57,814 bases of DNA from Bacteroidota bacterium (GCA_002748065.1 PDRJ01000034.1:1-57814); one strand, 5' to 3'. Shown: positions 11,611 to 22,611, numbered from the stretch's first letter. Program-made: numbers and translations. Notes: generated by a model not told the origin, from the letters alone.

Positions 11611-11865
11611 TTATTTAGCTCTTTCTATGATTTCAACTAACCTCCAACATTTGGTTTTACTCAGCGGACGGGTCTCCATAATTCTGACCGTATCACCGAT
11701 GTTACAGTCATTGGCTTCATCGTGCGCATGGAACCTGGAAGTTTTCTTCACAAATTTTCCGTATATGGGATGTTTCACTTTACGTTCAATTTCCACAACA
11801 ATTGATTTCTCCATCTTGTTGCTTATCACCACCCCGATCCTTTCTTTTCTCAGTTTTCTTTCCAT
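11611..11865 (-). CDS. rpsQ: 30S ribosomal protein S17
   Basis: OB-fold primary 16S rRNA binder, 84 aa. [20 protein letters not shown] and the signature [20 protein letters not shown] are clear. It is 2 bases from rplN. Confidence 0.97.
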   Translation of the reverse strand: MERKLRKERIGVVISNKMEKSIVVEIERKVKHPIYGKFVKKTSRFHAHDEANDCNIGDTVRIMETRPLSKTKCWRLVEIIERAK

Positions 11866-11874
11866 GATATCGGC

Positions 11875-12081
11875 TTACTTTTTGTTTTGCTCTTCAATTT
11901 CACGCTTTCTGAGTTCAGTCTTCAGACGAGCGATGGTACGTTTATACTCCCGAATCTTGTTAGGGTTCTCGATGGGAGATACCGCATGGTTCAACTTCAG
12001 CTTTTGCAGCTGAGTTACTTCCTGTTCCAGTTTTTCCTTCAGATCAGGTGTTGATAATTCTATGATTACTTGCTGTTCCAT
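11875..12081 (-). CDS. rpmC: 50S ribosomal protein L29
   Basis: Small helical protein beside the exit tunnel, 68 aa. It shows the two-helix pattern with LSTPDLKEKLEQEVTQLQKL and the family signature NPNKIREYKRTIARLKTEL. It lies between rplP and rpsQ. Confidence 0.94.
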   Translation of the reverse strand: MEQQVIIELSTPDLKEKLEQEVTQLQKLKLNHAVSPIENPNKIREYKRTIARLKTELRKREIEEQNKK

Positions 12082-12090
12082 TGTACTTCT

Positions 12091-12516
12091 TTAGATTTCG
12101 TCTGTGTAGTCTCTTCTCACGATAAACTTTGTCTTAACGGGTAACTTCTGAGCTCCCAGCCTCATTGCTTCACGGGCAGTTTCCAGGGTTACACCTTCGG
12201 CTTCAAAAAGGATACGTCCGGGGGTTACCGGTGCCACATACATTTCGAGTGCACCTTTACCTTTACCCATCCGTACTTCTGCGGGCTTGCTTGTAATCGG
12301 CTTATCGGGGAATATGCGAATCCAGAGTTGTCCTTCACGTTTCATACGACGTGTAATGGCCTGACGTGCGGCCTCAATCTGACGACCGGTGATCCAGGAC
12401 TGCTGGAGTGTTTTTATTCCGAACGAGCCAAACACAAGTTGATTACCTCTTCCTGCATTCCCCTTCATTCTGCCCTTCTGGACTTTTCTGTGTTTTGTTT
12501 TTCTCGGCTGTAACAT
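12091..12516 (-). CDS. rplP: 50S ribosomal protein L16
   Basis: Large-subunit protein near the A-site tRNA elbow, 141 aa. [39 protein letters not shown] and [20 protein letters not shown] are diagnostic. Confidence 0.97.
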   Translation of the reverse strand: MLQPRKTKHRKVQKGRMKGNAGRGNQLVFGSFGIKTLQQSWITGRQIEAARQAITRRMKREGQLWIRIFPDKPITSKPAEVRMGKGKGALEMYVAPVTPGRILFEAEGVTLETAREAMRLGAQKLPVKTKFIVRRDYTDEI

Positions 12517-12544
12517 TTTATATACAGGGTTTAATTATTCACAT

Positions 12545-13279
12545 TTAATAACGTCTTCTGTCGCCACGTCCGCCACCGCGAGAGCCACGTCCGCCACCAC
12601 CATGGCCACGTGATTTACCGGGAGCAGCGCTACCTTGTGCAAAAAGATCCGGCTTACCATAAACCAAACCTTTACATATCCATACCTTAACACCAATACG
12701 TCCATAGGTAGTATGCGCCTCGGCGTGGGCATAATCGATATCAGCACGGAGCGTATGCAACGGAATACGTCCATCCTTATACTGCTCGCTACGTGCCATC
12801 TCAGCACCGCCCAAACGGCCGGATATCAAAATCTTGATCCCCTCTGCACCAATACGCATGGTAGAGGCTACGGAGGTCTTGATGGCGCGACGGTAAGAGA
12901 TTCGGCCTTCAATCTGTTTGGCAATATTATTAGCCACGATTACGGCATCAAGTTCCGGACGCTTAATCTCGGAGATATTGATTTGCACCTCTTTGTTGGT
13001 AAGCTTCTTCAACTCTTCCTTGAGTTTATCCACCTCTTGTCCCCCTTTTCCGATGATGATTCCCGGACGGGCGGTGTGGATGGTAACGGTCACCAGTTTC
13101 AGTGTACGTTCAATAAAAACCCGTGAGATACCAGCTTTTGCCAAACGGGCATTAAGGTATTTCCGTATCTTATCGTCTTCAACAAGTTTAGCGTCAAATT
13201 TCTTGCCTCCATACCAGTTAGAATCCCATCCTTTGATGATGCCTAACCTATTGCCTATTGGATTCGTTTTTTGTCCCAT
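12545..13279 (-). CDS. rpsC: 30S ribosomal protein S3 with a Gly/Arg tail
   Basis: mRNA-entry protein of the small subunit, 244 aa. [20 protein letters not shown] starts it, the KH domain carries [17 protein letters not shown], and the C-terminal S3 domain carries [16 protein letters not shown]. The final 25 or so residues are a Gly/Arg-rich tail ([17 protein letters not shown]), probably RNA-contacting. Confidence 0.97.
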   Translation of the reverse strand: MGQKTNPIGNRLGIIKGWDSNWYGGKKFDAKLVEDDKIRKYLNARLAKAGISRVFIERTLKLVTVTIHTARPGIIIGKGGQEVDKLKEELKKLTNKEVQINISEIKRPELDAVIVANNIAKQIEGRISYRRAIKTSVASTMRIGAEGIKILISGRLGGAEMARSEQYKDGRIPLHTLRADIDYAHAEAHTTYGRIGVKVWICKGLVYGKPDLFAQGSAAPGKSRGHGGGGRGSRGGGRGDRRRY

Positions 13280-13325
13280 TAAACTATCTTATCTTTTATG
13301 GTTATATAACCGATTGACAATCACA

Positions 13326-13727
13326 TTAATTTATATTCTTATCATCCACGAACAGGGTAACATGGTTGGAGCGTTTTCTGATGCGGTGTGCACGTCCCTG
13401 TGGAGCGGGTTGAATCCTTTTAAGGGTACGACCACCATCCACAAACACCTGGCTAACAAAAAGGTTTGCCTCTTCAAGACGAGCGCCTTCATTCTTCTCT
13501 TCCCAGTTTGCTATTGCGGAGCGCAACAGCTTGTACATTCTTGCGGAAGCCTCTTTGGGAGAATATTTCAGCACATGAAGTGCTTTCTCCACTTCCATGC
13601 CACGGATCATATCTGCGACCAAACGCATCTTACGTGGAGAGGTAGGGCAGTTATTCAGCTTGGCAAAATACTGGCTCTTCCTAGCCTCTTTAAGCTTTTC
13701 GGCTTTTATATGTTTTCTTGATCCCAT
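13326..13727 (-). CDS. rplV: 50S ribosomal protein L22
   Basis: Exit-tunnel protein, 133 aa. The signature region is [20 protein letters not shown], preceded by [20 protein letters not shown]. The tip loop lines the tunnel where macrolides bind. Confidence 0.97.
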   Translation of the reverse strand: MGSRKHIKAEKLKEARKSQYFAKLNNCPTSPRKMRLVADMIRGMEVEKALHVLKYSPKEASARMYKLLRSAIANWEEKNEGARLEEANLFVSQVFVDGGRTLKRIQPAPQGRAHRIRKRSNHVTLFVDDKNIN

Positions 13728-13738
13728 TACTTTATCGC

Positions 13739-14011
13739 TTATTTATTTTTTTTATTACCTGCATGACCTCTAAAGATACGGGTGGGTGAAAATTCGCCCA
13801 GCTTGTGGCCTACCATGTTTTCCGTTACATACACCGGAACAAACTGTTTCCCGTTGTGTACCGCAATGGTTTGTCCCACAAAGTCAGGAGAGATCATTGA
13901 AGCCCGTGACCAGGTTTTAATCACACTCTTCTTACTGGACTCAGCCTGTGCGAGCACTCGTTTTTCAAGTTTCCAGTGGATATATGGACCTTTTTTCAGT
14001 GAACGACTCAT
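13739..14011 (-). CDS. rpsS: 30S ribosomal protein S19
   Basis: Head protein, 90 aa, with [19 protein letters not shown], the signature [19 protein letters not shown] and the basic end [10 protein letters not shown]. Confidence 0.97.
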   Translation of the reverse strand: MSRSLKKGPYIHWKLEKRVLAQAESSKKSVIKTWSRASMISPDFVGQTIAVHNGKQFVPVYVTENMVGHKLGEFSPTRIFRGHAGNKKNK

Positions 14012-14030
14012 AGGAATATTACTTTATAAA

Positions 14031-14855
14031 TTACTTCTTACGTTTTTCAATGATATACTTGTTGGACGCTTTGGTCTTGGAGCGTGTCTTATAGCCCTTA
14101 GCGGGTAATCCCTTACGAGAGCGAGGATGGCCTCCTGAGGCTCTACCTTCACCACCACCCATGGGGTGATCAACGGGGTTCATTACCACACCACGCACTC
14201 GTGGGCGACGTCCCTGCCAACGGCTACGTCCCGCTTTACCACTACGTTCCAGGCTATGATCGCCATTAGAGACCATTCCAACGGTTGCTTTACACTTCTG
14301 AAGGATCATACGCGTCTCTCCCGAAGGCATCTTGATAATGGCAAACTTGCCATCACGCGACATCAATTGTGCATAACTTCCGGCAGAACGAGCCATCTTA
14401 GCCCCTTGTCCGGGACGAAGTTCAATATTATGAATCACCGTACCAAAGGGTACATCACTGAGGAACATGGTATTTCCAATATCCGGAGTTGCCTCTTTAC
14501 CCGAGAGGATCTGCTGACCTACTTTCAGGCCATGAGGGGCAATGATGTATCGCTTTTCACCGTCTGCATACACTACCAGGGCAATGCGTGCCGTACGATT
14601 CGGGTCATACTCAATGGTCTTTACTGTGGCAGGAATACCATCTTTATCGCGTTTAAAATCAACGAGACGATACTTCTGCTTATGACCACCCCCTATGTAT
14701 CGCATGGTCATTTTTCCGTCATTATTTCTACCACCGGACTTGCTTTTACCGCTAAGGAGGCTTTTTTCCGGCTTGTCGGTAGTGATATCATCAAAAGCGC
14801 TTATCACTTTATAGCGCTGACCAGCTGTTGTCGGTTTGAATTTCTTGAGAGCCAT
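14031..14855 (-). CDS. rplB: 50S ribosomal protein L2
   Basis: Core large-subunit protein needed for peptidyl transferase assembly, 274 aa. The C-terminal signature [19 protein letters not shown] includes the conserved His. The arginine-rich [18 protein letters not shown] precedes it, and the OB-fold half carries [18 protein letters not shown]. Confidence 0.97.
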   Translation of the reverse strand: MALKKFKPTTAGQRYKVISAFDDITTDKPEKSLLSGKSKSGGRNNDGKMTMRYIGGGHKQKYRLVDFKRDKDGIPATVKTIEYDPNRTARIALVVYADGEKRYIIAPHGLKVGQQILSGKEATPDIGNTMFLSDVPFGTVIHNIELRPGQGAKMARSAGSYAQLMSRDGKFAIIKMPSGETRMILQKCKATVGMVSNGDHSLERSGKAGRSRWQGRRPRVRGVVMNPVDHPMGGGEGRASGGHPRSRKGLPAKGYKTRSKTKASNKYIIEKRKK

Positions 14856-14860
14856 TTATC

Positions 14861-15151
14861 TTAGATATTGCTGTAAAAATCAATAGTTTCACCTTCTGCT
14901 ACTGTCACAATAGCCTTCTTGTAGGAGTTTGTCCTTCCGCTGATGACACCACCTTTGGTAAAGCGTGATTTCGCTTTCCCGGCATATTTCATGGTGTTCA
15001 CCGCAACAACTTCCACTCCGTACAACTCTTCTACGGCCTGTTTAATTTGCAGTTTATTTGCCGACTTATCGACTATGAACCCAAACTGATTCAAGTTCTC
15101 ACTCAGGTTGGTCATCTTTTCCGTAATCATCGGCTTTATTATGATTGCCAT
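14861..15151 (-). CDS. rplW: 50S ribosomal protein L23
   Basis: Tunnel-exit protein that docks trigger factor and SRP, 96 aa. IIIKPMITEKMTNLSE and VEELYGVEVVAVNTMKYAGK match the family. It lies between rplD and rplB. Confidence 0.96.
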   Translation of the reverse strand: MAIIIKPMITEKMTNLSENLNQFGFIVDKSANKLQIKQAVEELYGVEVVAVNTMKYAGKAKSRFTKGGVISGRTNSYKKAIVTVAEGETIDFYSNI

Positions 15152-15182
15152 TGTTCGTCTATTTTTATCGTTAAACCACTAT

Positions 15183-15809
15183 TTACGAACAGATCTCTTC
15201 GATCTTCGTTATTGCACTTTCCATAACCAGGAGTTTCGATGCACGAAGCAACTCGTAGGTGTTCAAGTTTTGCGCATTGACCACATCCACATGGGGGATA
15301 TTACGAGAGGAGAGATACAGGTTCTCATTAGAATCGGGCAAAACAACCAGTGTTTTGTCGTTATTAAGTTTCATATTGTTCAATACGGAAACAAAGTTCT
15401 TGGTCTTATGGTCATTGAAAGAGAAGTCTTCCACCACAACCAATCTATCTTCCTGCACTTTGTATGAGAGGGCGGAACGACGAGCCAAGCGCTTCAGTTT
15501 CTTATTCAGTTTGAAACCATAGTTCCGGGGACGCGGCCCAAAAACGCGGGCACCACCACGATAGAGGGGGTTCTTAATATCACCCGAACGCGCAGTTCCG
15601 GTTCCCTTTTGGCGTTTGATCTTCCGGGTACTCCCTGCAATCTCGCCACGTTCTTTTGCTTTATGCGTACCCTGTCTTTGGTTTGCCAGGTACTGCTTTG
15701 AATCCAGATATATCGCATGATCATTGGGTTCGATCCCGAATACAAGTTCGTTCAGTTCGACCACTCTGGATGTCTTTTCTCCGTTAATATTGTATACTGC
15801 TAACTCCAT
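15183..15809 (-). CDS. rplD: 50S ribosomal protein L4
   Basis: Tunnel-constriction protein, 208 aa. The extended loop is visible as [20 protein letters not shown] followed by [20 protein letters not shown]. Its start overlaps the end of rplC by 10 bases. In enterobacteria L4 represses the S10 operon; nothing in this sequence decides that here. Confidence 0.97.
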   Translation of the reverse strand: MELAVYNINGEKTSRVVELNELVFGIEPNDHAIYLDSKQYLANQRQGTHKAKERGEIAGSTRKIKRQKGTGTARSGDIKNPLYRGGARVFGPRPRNYGFKLNKKLKRLARRSALSYKVQEDRLVVVEDFSFNDHKTKNFVSVLNNMKLNNDKTLVVLPDSNENLYLSSRNIPHVDVVNAQNLNTYELLRASKLLVMESAITKIEEICS

Positions 15810-16429
15810 CTTTCAACTATTACATATGAACCATTTGCACCCGGTACGGAGCCTTTTACTACGATGATATTTCGTTCAGGGACGATCTTCACCACCTGAA
15901 GGTTGATCATCTTAACCCTGTCGTTTCCTTTACGGCCTGCCATACGCATTCCCTTAAACACGCGAGAAGGGTAAGAAGAAGCTCCCACTGATCCGGGGGC
16001 TCTGTTACGGTTATGCTGACCATGGGTGGCGTCGTTCACACCGGCAAAACCGTGTCTCTTCACAACCCCTTGGAAACCTTTACCCTTTGAAGAGCCAATC
16101 ACATCAATAAACTCTCCTTCGACAAAAATATCCACGGTAACCTTTTCTCCGAGGGACTTACGATGCCCCTTTTCAAAACGGGTAAACTCACGTACTATCT
16201 TCTTGGGGCTAACCCCTGCTTTATCAAAATGACCTTTGAGGGCCTTGGAAGTATGCTTCTCTTTTTTATCCTCAAAGGCTAACTGTATCGCTTCATAGCC
16301 ATCAGTTTCCTGGGTCCTCACCTGCGTCACCACACAGGGACCAGCCTTAATAACGGTGCATGGAATATTCTTTCCAGCGGCATCATAGATGCTGGTCATC
16401 CCAATTTTCTTTCCAATAATTCCTGACAT
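15800..16429 (-). CDS. rplC: 50S ribosomal protein L3
   Basis: Large-subunit protein reaching to the peptidyl transferase centre, 209 aa. It starts [20 protein letters not shown] and contains the signature [20 protein letters not shown]. At the segment [20 protein letters not shown] many L3 proteins have GSIGQ with a methylated Gln; here the Gln is Ala, so PrmB-type methylation at that site is unlikely. Confidence 0.96.
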   Translation of the reverse strand: MSGIIGKKIGMTSIYDAAGKNIPCTVIKAGPCVVTQVRTQETDGYEAIQLAFEDKKEKHTSKALKGHFDKAGVSPKKIVREFTRFEKGHRKSLGEKVTVDIFVEGEFIDVIGSSKGKGFQGVVKRHGFAGVNDATHGQHNRNRAPGSVGASSYPSRVFKGMRMAGRKGNDRVKMINLQVVKIVPERNIIVVKGSVPGANGSYVIVERWS

Positions 16430-16480
16430 TCTTTTCTCAGTTTAACTGGTTAATTACTGCCTTTACCTTCTTCGTAACAG

Positions 16481-16786
16481 TTACACTTTAATCTCAACCT
16501 CAACACCACTGGGCAATTCCAGTTTCATGAGGGCGTCAATTGTTTTTGAGGTCGTGCTGTAAATATCAAGAAGTCTTTTATACGACGACAGCTCAAATTG
16601 TTCTCTTGACTTTTTATTAACAAATGTAGATCTGTTAACGGTAAAAATCTGCTTGTGTGTAGGCAAGGGGATCGGTCCACTTACTACAGCGCCGGTTGAC
16701 TTGACAGTCTTCACAATTTTATCGGCAGACTTATCCACCAGATTGTGGTCATACGACTTCAATTTAATTCTAATCCTTTGGCTCAC
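16481..16786 (-). CDS. rpsJ: 30S ribosomal protein S10
   Basis: Head protein that also acts in antitermination as NusE, 101 aa. [40 protein letters not shown] and the C-terminal [14 protein letters not shown] are typical. It follows fusA with 28 bases between them and no visible terminator, so the S10 operon is probably read through from the str genes. Confidence 0.97.
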   Translation of the reverse strand: MSQRIRIKLKSYDHNLVDKSADKIVKTVKSTGAVVSGPIPLPTHKQIFTVNRSTFVNKKSREQFELSSYKRLLDIYSTTSKTIDALMKLELPSGVEVEIKV

Positions 16787-16814
16787 GCTTCTATTTTTTT
16801 AATTGTCAACAAAG

Positions 16815-18920
16815 TTAAAATTCAACTAGATATCCTTTTGTTTTAAGAATCACATCTTTAGCAATCTCTTCGGGGGTCTCGGCATAATGCGAGAACTCCA
16901 GGGAGTAGGTGGCTCTTCCCGAGGTGATGGTCCGCAGTGAGGTCACATAGCCAAACATCTCCCCCAGGGGAACTTTAGCCATCACGGTCTGCCCGCCGGC
17001 CTTGGCATGAATTCCTTCCAACTGTCCCCGGCGCTTGTTAAGGTCGCCGGTCACCTCGCCAAGGTACTCATCAGGGGTCATCACCTCTAACGTCATGATA
17101 GGTTCAAGGAGTACCGGTTTGGCACTCTTAACCGCATTTCTCAGGGCAAAAGCCGCAGCCACCTCAAAGGCCATGGCGTCGGAATCCACGCTATGGGCAG
17201 ATCCATCCACCAGGCGTGCCTTGAGATTATAGAGGGCATACCCCAAAAGAGGGCCATTGCGCATGGCATCCTGAAGCCCTTTCTCAACGGACGGTACAAA
17301 CTGTCCGGGAATTGCACCATTCTTTATCTCATTCACAAAGGTCAACCCTCTTTGATCAGCATCGGCAGGACCTATCTCCAGCTTAATCTCGGCAAATCGT
17401 CCTTTGCCTCCGGTCTGCTTCTTATAGATCTCATGATGCATGATTGTCTGCGTAATAGCCTCTTTATAGGCCACTTGAGGACGTCCTTTGTTGCATGCAA
17501 TGTTAAATTCACGGACCAAACGATCGAGTACGATATCCAAATGGAGTTCTCCCATACCACAAATAATCGTCTGTCCGGTCTCTTCATCCTGTACCACCTG
17601 GAAGGTCGGATCTTCTTCCGCCATACGACGAAGCGCCACATCTAACTTGTCCACTTCATCCTGTTTCTTTGCTTCCACGGCCATCCGTATCACCGGCTCC
17701 GGGAACTGAATATTCTCCAGGGAGAGGGGGGATGATATATCACACAAGGTATCCCCGGTACGGATCTCTTTCAGCCCTACTGCAGCACCAATATCACCCG
17801 CCTTGATCTCATCCAGGGGGATTTGCTTATTGGCATGCATCTGCATCAGGCGAGCGATACGCTCTTTCTTACCGGTTCCCACATTCAATACCTGCGTACC
17901 ACTCTTCACCACGCCGGAGTAGACCCGGAAGAAGGCAATACGCCCCACGAAGGGATCGGTAGCAATTTTGAACGCCAAGGCCGCAAAGGGCTCCTTCTCA
18001 TCGGCCTTACGCTCCTCCTCTTTCTCCGTAAAGGGATTCACCCCGCTCACAGCGGGAACATCCAACGGACAGGGGAGATAATCGACAATGGCATCCAAAA
18101 GAGGTTGTACGCCCTTATTCTTAAAGGAAGAACCGCAGAAGACAGGCGTAATCCGCAACGAAAGGGTTGCTTTGCGCACGATGGAGATCAATTCATTACG
18201 ATCGAGGCTTGCGGGGTCTTCGAGATACTGGTTAAAAAGCACCTCATCCTCTTCCACAATTCCTTCAATCAACTTATTATGGTACTCATCCACTTGCGCA
18301 ACCATGTCAGCAGGGATATCCACTTGAAAGAAATCGGCTCCCAGGCTATCGGAGTTCCACTCCCATGCCGTCTTGGTCATCAGGTCCACCACACCCCGAA
18401 AATCATCTTCCACACCAATGGGAAGCTGCATAGGTACGGGGTTTGCGCCAAGTTTCTCCTTCATCTCTTCAAGAACACGGAAGAAGTCGGCACCTGCGCG
18501 GTCCATTTTATTCACATAGCTAATTCTCGGTACCCGGTAGTGGTCGGCCTGCCGCCAAACCGTCTCCGACTGGGGCTCCACACCGCCCACACCGCAGAAG
18601 ATGGCGATGGCGCCATCGAGTACACGAAGGGAGCGTTCTACCTCCACCGTAAAGTCCACATGACCGGGAGTATCGATGATATTTACCTTATAGTTCTCAC
18701 CATCTTTATCCCAGAAAACCGTAGTTGCAGCGGAAGTGATGGTAATGCCCCGCTCCTGCTCCTGAACCATCCAGTCCATGGTTGCGGCGCCATCATGCAC
18801 TTCCCCTATACGGTGGTTAATGCCGGTATAATACAGAACACGCTCCGTCGTCGTGGTTTTACCCGCGTCGATGTGCGCCATAATGCCGATATTCCTTGTA
18901 TGTGAAAGTCTTTCTGACAT
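16815..18920 (-). CDS. fusA: Elongation factor G
   Basis: GTPase that drives translocation of tRNA and mRNA, 701 aa. The G domain has all motifs: G1 [19 protein letters not shown] (residue about 15), G2/G3 region [11 protein letters not shown] and DTPGHVDF, G4 [10 protein letters not shown] and G5 GSSFKNKG. Domain IV shows [13 protein letters not shown] and the domain V end has [12 protein letters not shown]. Placement between rpsG and rpsJ marks it as the main translational EF-G, not a specialised second copy. No tuf gene follows it in this cluster. Confidence 0.97.
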   Translation of the reverse strand: MSERLSHTRNIGIMAHIDAGKTTTTERVLYYTGINHRIGEVHDGAATMDWMVQEQERGITITSAATTVFWDKDGENYKVNIIDTPGHVDFTVEVERSLRVLDGAIAIFCGVGGVEPQSETVWRQADHYRVPRISYVNKMDRAGADFFRVLEEMKEKLGANPVPMQLPIGVEDDFRGVVDLMTKTAWEWNSDSLGADFFQVDIPADMVAQVDEYHNKLIEGIVEEDEVLFNQYLEDPASLDRNELISIVRKATLSLRITPVFCGSSFKNKGVQPLLDAIVDYLPCPLDVPAVSGVNPFTEKEEERKADEKEPFAALAFKIATDPFVGRIAFFRVYSGVVKSGTQVLNVGTGKKERIARLMQMHANKQIPLDEIKAGDIGAAVGLKEIRTGDTLCDISSPLSLENIQFPEPVIRMAVEAKKQDEVDKLDVALRRMAEEDPTFQVVQDEETGQTIICGMGELHLDIVLDRLVREFNIACNKGRPQVAYKEAITQTIMHHEIYKKQTGGKGRFAEIKLEIGPADADQRGLTFVNEIKNGAIPGQFVPSVEKGLQDAMRNGPLLGYALYNLKARLVDGSAHSVDSDAMAFEVAAAFALRNAVKSAKPVLLEPIMTLEVMTPDEYLGEVTGDLNKRRGQLEGIHAKAGGQTVMAKVPLGEMFGYVTSLRTITSGRATYSLEFSHYAETPEEIAKDVILKTKGYLVEF

Positions 18921-18972
18921 TGTTCTGTGTTATACTATCATCTCGTTGGTTTGGTAATAAGGATCGCTTACG

Positions 18973-19440
18973 TTAGAATCTGAAGTGAGAGAAAGCCTTA
19001 TTCGCTTCTGCCATACGGTGTGTATCTTCTTTCCGTTTGAAGGCAGCTCCCTCTTCTTTATAGGCGGAGACAATTTCGCCGGCCAATTTGGCACCCATTG
19101 TCTTCTCGTGTCTTTTACGGGCAAACCCGATAAGGTTTTTCATCCCAATGGAACTTTTACGACCGGGGCGGATCTCCGAAGGGATCTGGAAGGTAGCACC
19201 ACCGATACGACGCGAACGTACCTCCACAGCGGGGGTCACGTTGGCAAGCGCCTTTTTCCACACTTCGAGACCATTTTCGCTGGTCTTTTCACTTACGATA
19301 TCAATTGCGTCGTAGAAAATTTTGAATGCCAAGGTCTTCTTGCCATTCAACATCAAGTTATTGACAAACTTTGTCACCAAAGGATCATTGAACTTTGGAT
19401 CGGGAAGAATTATCCGTTTTTTAGGTTTTGATTTTCTCAT
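18973..19440 (-). CDS. rpsG: 30S ribosomal protein S7
   Basis: Initiator of head assembly, 155 aa. [20 protein letters not shown] near the N-terminus and [20 protein letters not shown] identify it, and the end is [11 protein letters not shown]. It lies 27 bases after rpsL. Confidence 0.97.
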   Translation of the reverse strand: MRKSKPKKRIILPDPKFNDPLVTKFVNNLMLNGKKTLAFKIFYDAIDIVSEKTSENGLEVWKKALANVTPAVEVRSRRIGGATFQIPSEIRPGRKSSIGMKNLIGFARKRHEKTMGAKLAGEIVSAYKEEGAAFKRKEDTHRMAEANKAFSHFRF

Positions 19441-19467
19441 GGCCTTTTAACTAAAATCAATTGCAAA

Positions 19468-19845
19468 TTATTTCTTCTTCGGACGCTTTGTACCATACTT
19501 TGATCTTCTCTGGGTACGACCCTCCACTCCGGAGGTATCCAACGCACCGCGGATGATGTGATAACGCACACCGGGAAGGTCTTTTACCCTTCCTCCACGA
19601 ATCATCACGATGGAGTGTTCCTGAAGATTATGTCCTTCTCCGGGGATATAAGCGTTAACCTCTTTTTGGTTGGTCAACCTCACCCTTGCCACTTTACGCA
19701 TGGCAGAATTGGGCTTCTTCGGTGTAGTGGTATAAACCCTAACGCAAACACCACGCCGTTGCGGACACGAATCCAGCGCGGGAGAATTACTCTTCTCGAC
19801 AAGCTGTTGGCGACCTTTGCGCACTAACTGTTGTATTGTAGGCAT
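19468..19845 (-). CDS. rpsL: 30S ribosomal protein S12
   Basis: Decoding-centre protein and first gene of the operon, 125 aa. Both Lys residues at which streptomycin resistance usually arises are in the sensitive state ([17 protein letters not shown] and [13 protein letters not shown]). The Asp of VKDLPG, the usual RimO methylthiolation site, is present. A promoter lies about 260 bases upstream, leaving a long leader. Confidence 0.97.
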   Translation of the reverse strand: MPTIQQLVRKGRQQLVEKSNSPALDSCPQRRGVCVRVYTTTPKKPNSAMRKVARVRLTNQKEVNAYIPGEGHNLQEHSIVMIRGGRVKDLPGVRYHIIRGALDTSGVEGRTQRRSKYGTKRPKKK

Positions 19846-20097
19846 ACTTTACTCTTTAATTATATTTAAAATACCCTTTTTTTCTTCAAAAACATACAAG
19901 CTGTCATTAACAACAAGTTGATTAACAACTTTTTAACGTTTTACAAAATTCGGGGAGATAGTTCAGGCAAGAAAGACCCAGCTGCGCATTCAATCCTCGC
20001 AACTTGAAACCTATAGCAGTCTTACCTTATCAGGTTCCTCGATTCTGTACTCTAACTCCCGAAAATAAAGGCGTTTAGACCATATCTCCGAGAAGAA
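19846..20097 (-). promoter_or_regulatory. Long, possibly structured leader of the rpsL operon
   Basis: This gene-free stretch is the predicted 5' untranslated RNA between the promoter at 20103-20134 and rpsL. Three helices can be read: a long-range 7-bp pair (19954-19960 with 20083-20089) that would enclose about 120 nt, an inner stem with one mismatch (20006-20012 with 20032-20038), and a 6-bp hairpin (19915-19920 with 19926-19931) near the gene. Autoregulation by a ribosomal protein is a reasonable inference, but the sequence alone does not prove it. Confidence 0.35.
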
Positions 20098-20102
20098 GGC
20101 TG

Positions 20103-20134
20103 CAAAATTACACCTTTCATTCGTAACATCCAAA
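20103..20134 (-). promoter_or_regulatory. Promoter of the str-S10-spc-alpha operon
   Basis: On the minus strand TTTG (20131-20134), a 20-base spacer and TAATTTTG (20103-20110) match the Bacteroidota TTTG / TAnnTTTG promoter exactly. No terminator is visible inside the operon, so about 18 kb may depend on it. Confidence 0.75.
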
Positions 20135-20204
20135 CAATCTTTACTTTATTTTCGCGATTACCCCTTTTTTCGGCGAAACAATTCCATTGGCACCACAAAA
20201 ACCG

Positions 20205-20235
20205 TTGCATGCCTCATGGCAACACTGTATCTTCG
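20205..20235 (+). promoter_or_regulatory. Probable uvrD promoter
   Basis: TTG (20205-20207), a 20-base spacer and TATCTTCG (20228-20235), one base from the consensus. It supports the start at 20292 and argues against an earlier in-frame ATG at 20187, which lies upstream of the promoter. Confidence 0.55.
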
Positions 20236-20291
20236 CCACCGAAATATCGCCCCAACTCTCCGGGGGGATGGTACCAAACTTTATAGCATCT

Positions 20292-22601
20292 ATGACGACG
20301 AATCACATACTAAATGGCCTGAATGAGGCACAACAACAGGCCGTGGAAGCGGTGAACGGGCCTGTATTGGTCATTGCCGGTGCAGGGTCAGGAAAAACCA
20401 GGGTACTCACCCACCGCGTAGCCTATCTACTGCAGAAAGGTGTTGACCCCTTCAACATTCTTGCCCTGACCTTTACCAACAAGGCTGCAAGGGAGATGAA
20501 GGAGCGTACGGCCCGCTTGATCGACAGCCAACAAGCACGTTACGTCTGGATGGGCACGTTCCATAGCATCTTTGCACGGATACTGCGCGTGGAAGGGCAC
20601 TACCTGGGATACCCCTCCAACTTCACCATATACGACACCGATGATTCCAAAAGCTTAATCCGTACCATCGTCAAAAACCTACAATTAGACCCCAAAATTT
20701 ATGCCCCGAACATTGTCCTAAACCGAATCTCTTCTGCCAAGTCAAGTCTCATCTCCGCAGACGATTACAATGCAACACCTGAGCTGTTGGCCCAGGATAA
20801 GCAGTCAACCAGGCCCCATATGGGAATGCTCTTTTCCGCCTACCAGAAGAGGCTCTTCCAATCTACGGCCATGGACTTTGACGACCTCCTGTTTAATATG
20901 AACCTCTTGTTGCGTGATTTCCCGGAAGTACGGCACCGGTATCAACAAAAGTTCCAATACCTTCTTGTGGATGAGTTTCAAGACACCAACTACGCACAAT
21001 ACCTTATCACCAAAACGTTAGCAGCTACTCACCAAAACCTCTGCGTAGTGGGTGATGATGCACAGAGCATCTATGCGTTTCGGGGAGCCAATATTGAAAA
21101 CATCCTTAATCTGAAAAACGACTATCCCTCCCTGCAGGTGTTCAAGTTGGAACAGAACTACCGCTCCACTCAGACCATTGTCAATGCAGCCAACTCCATC
21201 ATTGAGAAAAACAAAAACCAACTCAAAAAGCAGGTATGGACCTCCAATGGCGAAGGGGAAAAGATCGACCTTTTAAAAGCATCCAGCGACACAGAAGAGG
21301 GCTTTTTGGTGGCCGATGCCATTTTCCGAGCCAAGATGAATTTCCACATCAAGAACAAGGAAGTGGCCATTCTCTATCGGACCAATGCGCAATCACGAAG
21401 CATAGAGGAGGCCTTACGAAAGCAGAATATCCCCTACCGCATCTACGGAGGCCTCTCTTTCTACCAACGCAAAGAGATCAAAGACCTGCTGGCCTATTTT
21501 CGACTGGTCATCAACCCCTACGATGAAGAGGCTCTCAACAGGATCATCAACTTCCCTGCTCGGGGCATTGGAAAAACCACGATGGAACGGCTTCAAATCA
21601 AAGCCGGAGAGGTGCAAAAAAACACCTGGGAGGTGCTCAACAATACCGAATACTGCAAGGAAGCCGGCCTCCACGCGGGGGCCGTCACCAAAGTTAGCCA
21701 ATTTGCAACCATGATCAAGAGTTTTAGCGCCATGCTCCACCAACGCAATGCCTACGACCTGGGAAAACACATTGCAGGAAGCACCGGCATCCTCAGACAG
21801 CTCCATGAAGATCGAACGCCGGAGGGTTTAAACCGCTACCAAAACATCGAAGAGTTGCTCAACGCCATCAAGAACTTTACGGATACAGCACGGGAAGAGG
21901 AGAGCCAGGAGCCGGCAGAAATCACCCTGGATCTATTCATGCAGGAAGTAGCCCTACTCACCGATGCGGATACGGACGATGGCAAGGACGACGACAAGGT
22001 GCAGATGATGACTATCCACTCGGCCAAGGGGTTGGAATTCCCTTATGTCTTTATCGTAGGCATGGAGGAGAACCTCTTTCCCGGCATGCAATCGCTCCAC
22101 AGCCGGGCAGAGTTGGAGGAGGAGCGTCGTCTTTTTTATGTTGCGGTAACCCGTGCCGAGAAGCAACTCACCCTCTCCTATGCCGAGAGTCGCTACCGAT
22201 GGGGCAACCTCACCTTCTGCGAAGCCAGCCGCTTCCTTGATGACATTGATCCCGCATACCTCACCCACCCTAGGGCCTCTTCAAAAAGAAAAGGTTTTTC
22301 TACCTCAACACCTTCCGCTCCACTATGGGGTATCGAAAAAAGAGCACCTCAAAAAACCACTCCTCGTAAGGCGGTTCTTAAACCCGGACGCTCTCCCCAA
22401 GTAGAAACAGCCTCATTACCCCCCTCCCCCACTGACGAGATACAACCCAACTGTACGGTACAGCATGGACGTTTTGGCAAGGGAGTCGTCCTGAGTGTGG
22501 AAGGGACAGGGTCCAACAGAAAAGCACTGGTAGACTTTGAAAAAACAGGAAAAAAGCAACTGCTGCTCAAATTTGCCAAACTGGCCATCATCAACAAATA
22601 G
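20292..22601 (+). CDS. UvrD/PcrA-type ATP-dependent DNA helicase
   Basis: Superfamily 1A 3'-5' helicase for excision and mismatch repair or for clearing replication blocks, 769 aa. Motifs in order are Walker A AGAGSGKTRVLTHR (residue about 30), Walker B VDEFQDTN, motif III VGDDAQSIYAFRGA, motif IV LEQNYRST, motif V TIHSAKGLEFPYVF and motif VI RLFYVAVTRAEKQL. The last 50 or so residues (VQHGRFGKGVVLSVEGTG) are the Tudor-like domain that in PcrA/UvrD binds RNA polymerase. The start was set at ATG 20292 because it begins MTTNHILNGLNEAQQQAV and lies downstream of the predicted promoter. PcrA and UvrD cannot be told apart by eye. Confidence 0.93.
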   Translation: MTTNHILNGLNEAQQQAVEAVNGPVLVIAGAGSGKTRVLTHRVAYLLQKGVDPFNILALTFTNKAAREMKERTARLIDSQQARYVWMGTFHSIFARILRVEGHYLGYPSNFTIYDTDDSKSLIRTIVKNLQLDPKIYAPNIVLNRISSAKSSLISADDYNATPELLAQDKQSTRPHMGMLFSAYQKRLFQSTAMDFDDLLFNMNLLLRDFPEVRHRYQQKFQYLLVDEFQDTNYAQYLITKTLAATHQNLCVVGDDAQSIYAFRGANIENILNLKNDYPSLQVFKLEQNYRSTQTIVNAANSIIEKNKNQLKKQVWTSNGEGEKIDLLKASSDTEEGFLVADAIFRAKMNFHIKNKEVAILYRTNAQSRSIEEALRKQNIPYRIYGGLSFYQRKEIKDLLAYFRLVINPYDEEALNRIINFPARGIGKTTMERLQIKAGEVQKNTWEVLNNTEYCKEAGLHAGAVTKVSQFATMIKSFSAMLHQRNAYDLGKHIAGSTGILRQLHEDRTPEGLNRYQNIEELLNAIKNFTDTAREEESQEPAEITLDLFMQEVALLTDADTDDGKDDDKVQMMTIHSAKGLEFPYVFIVGMEENLFPGMQSLHSRAELEEERRLFYVAVTRAEKQLTLSYAESRYRWGNLTFCEASRFLDDIDPAYLTHPRASSKRKGFSTSTPSAPLWGIEKRAPQKTTPRKAVLKPGRSPQVETASLPPSPTDEIQPNCTVQHGRFGKGVVLSVEGTGSNRKALVDFEKTGKKQLLLKFAKLAIINK

Positions 22602-22611
22602 AGGGGCAGGT

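Noticed and set aside
20187..20291. N-terminal extension of the UvrD frame starting at 20187
   Set aside because: It lies upstream of the predicted promoter, does not resemble helicase N-termini, and a typical start is present at 20292.
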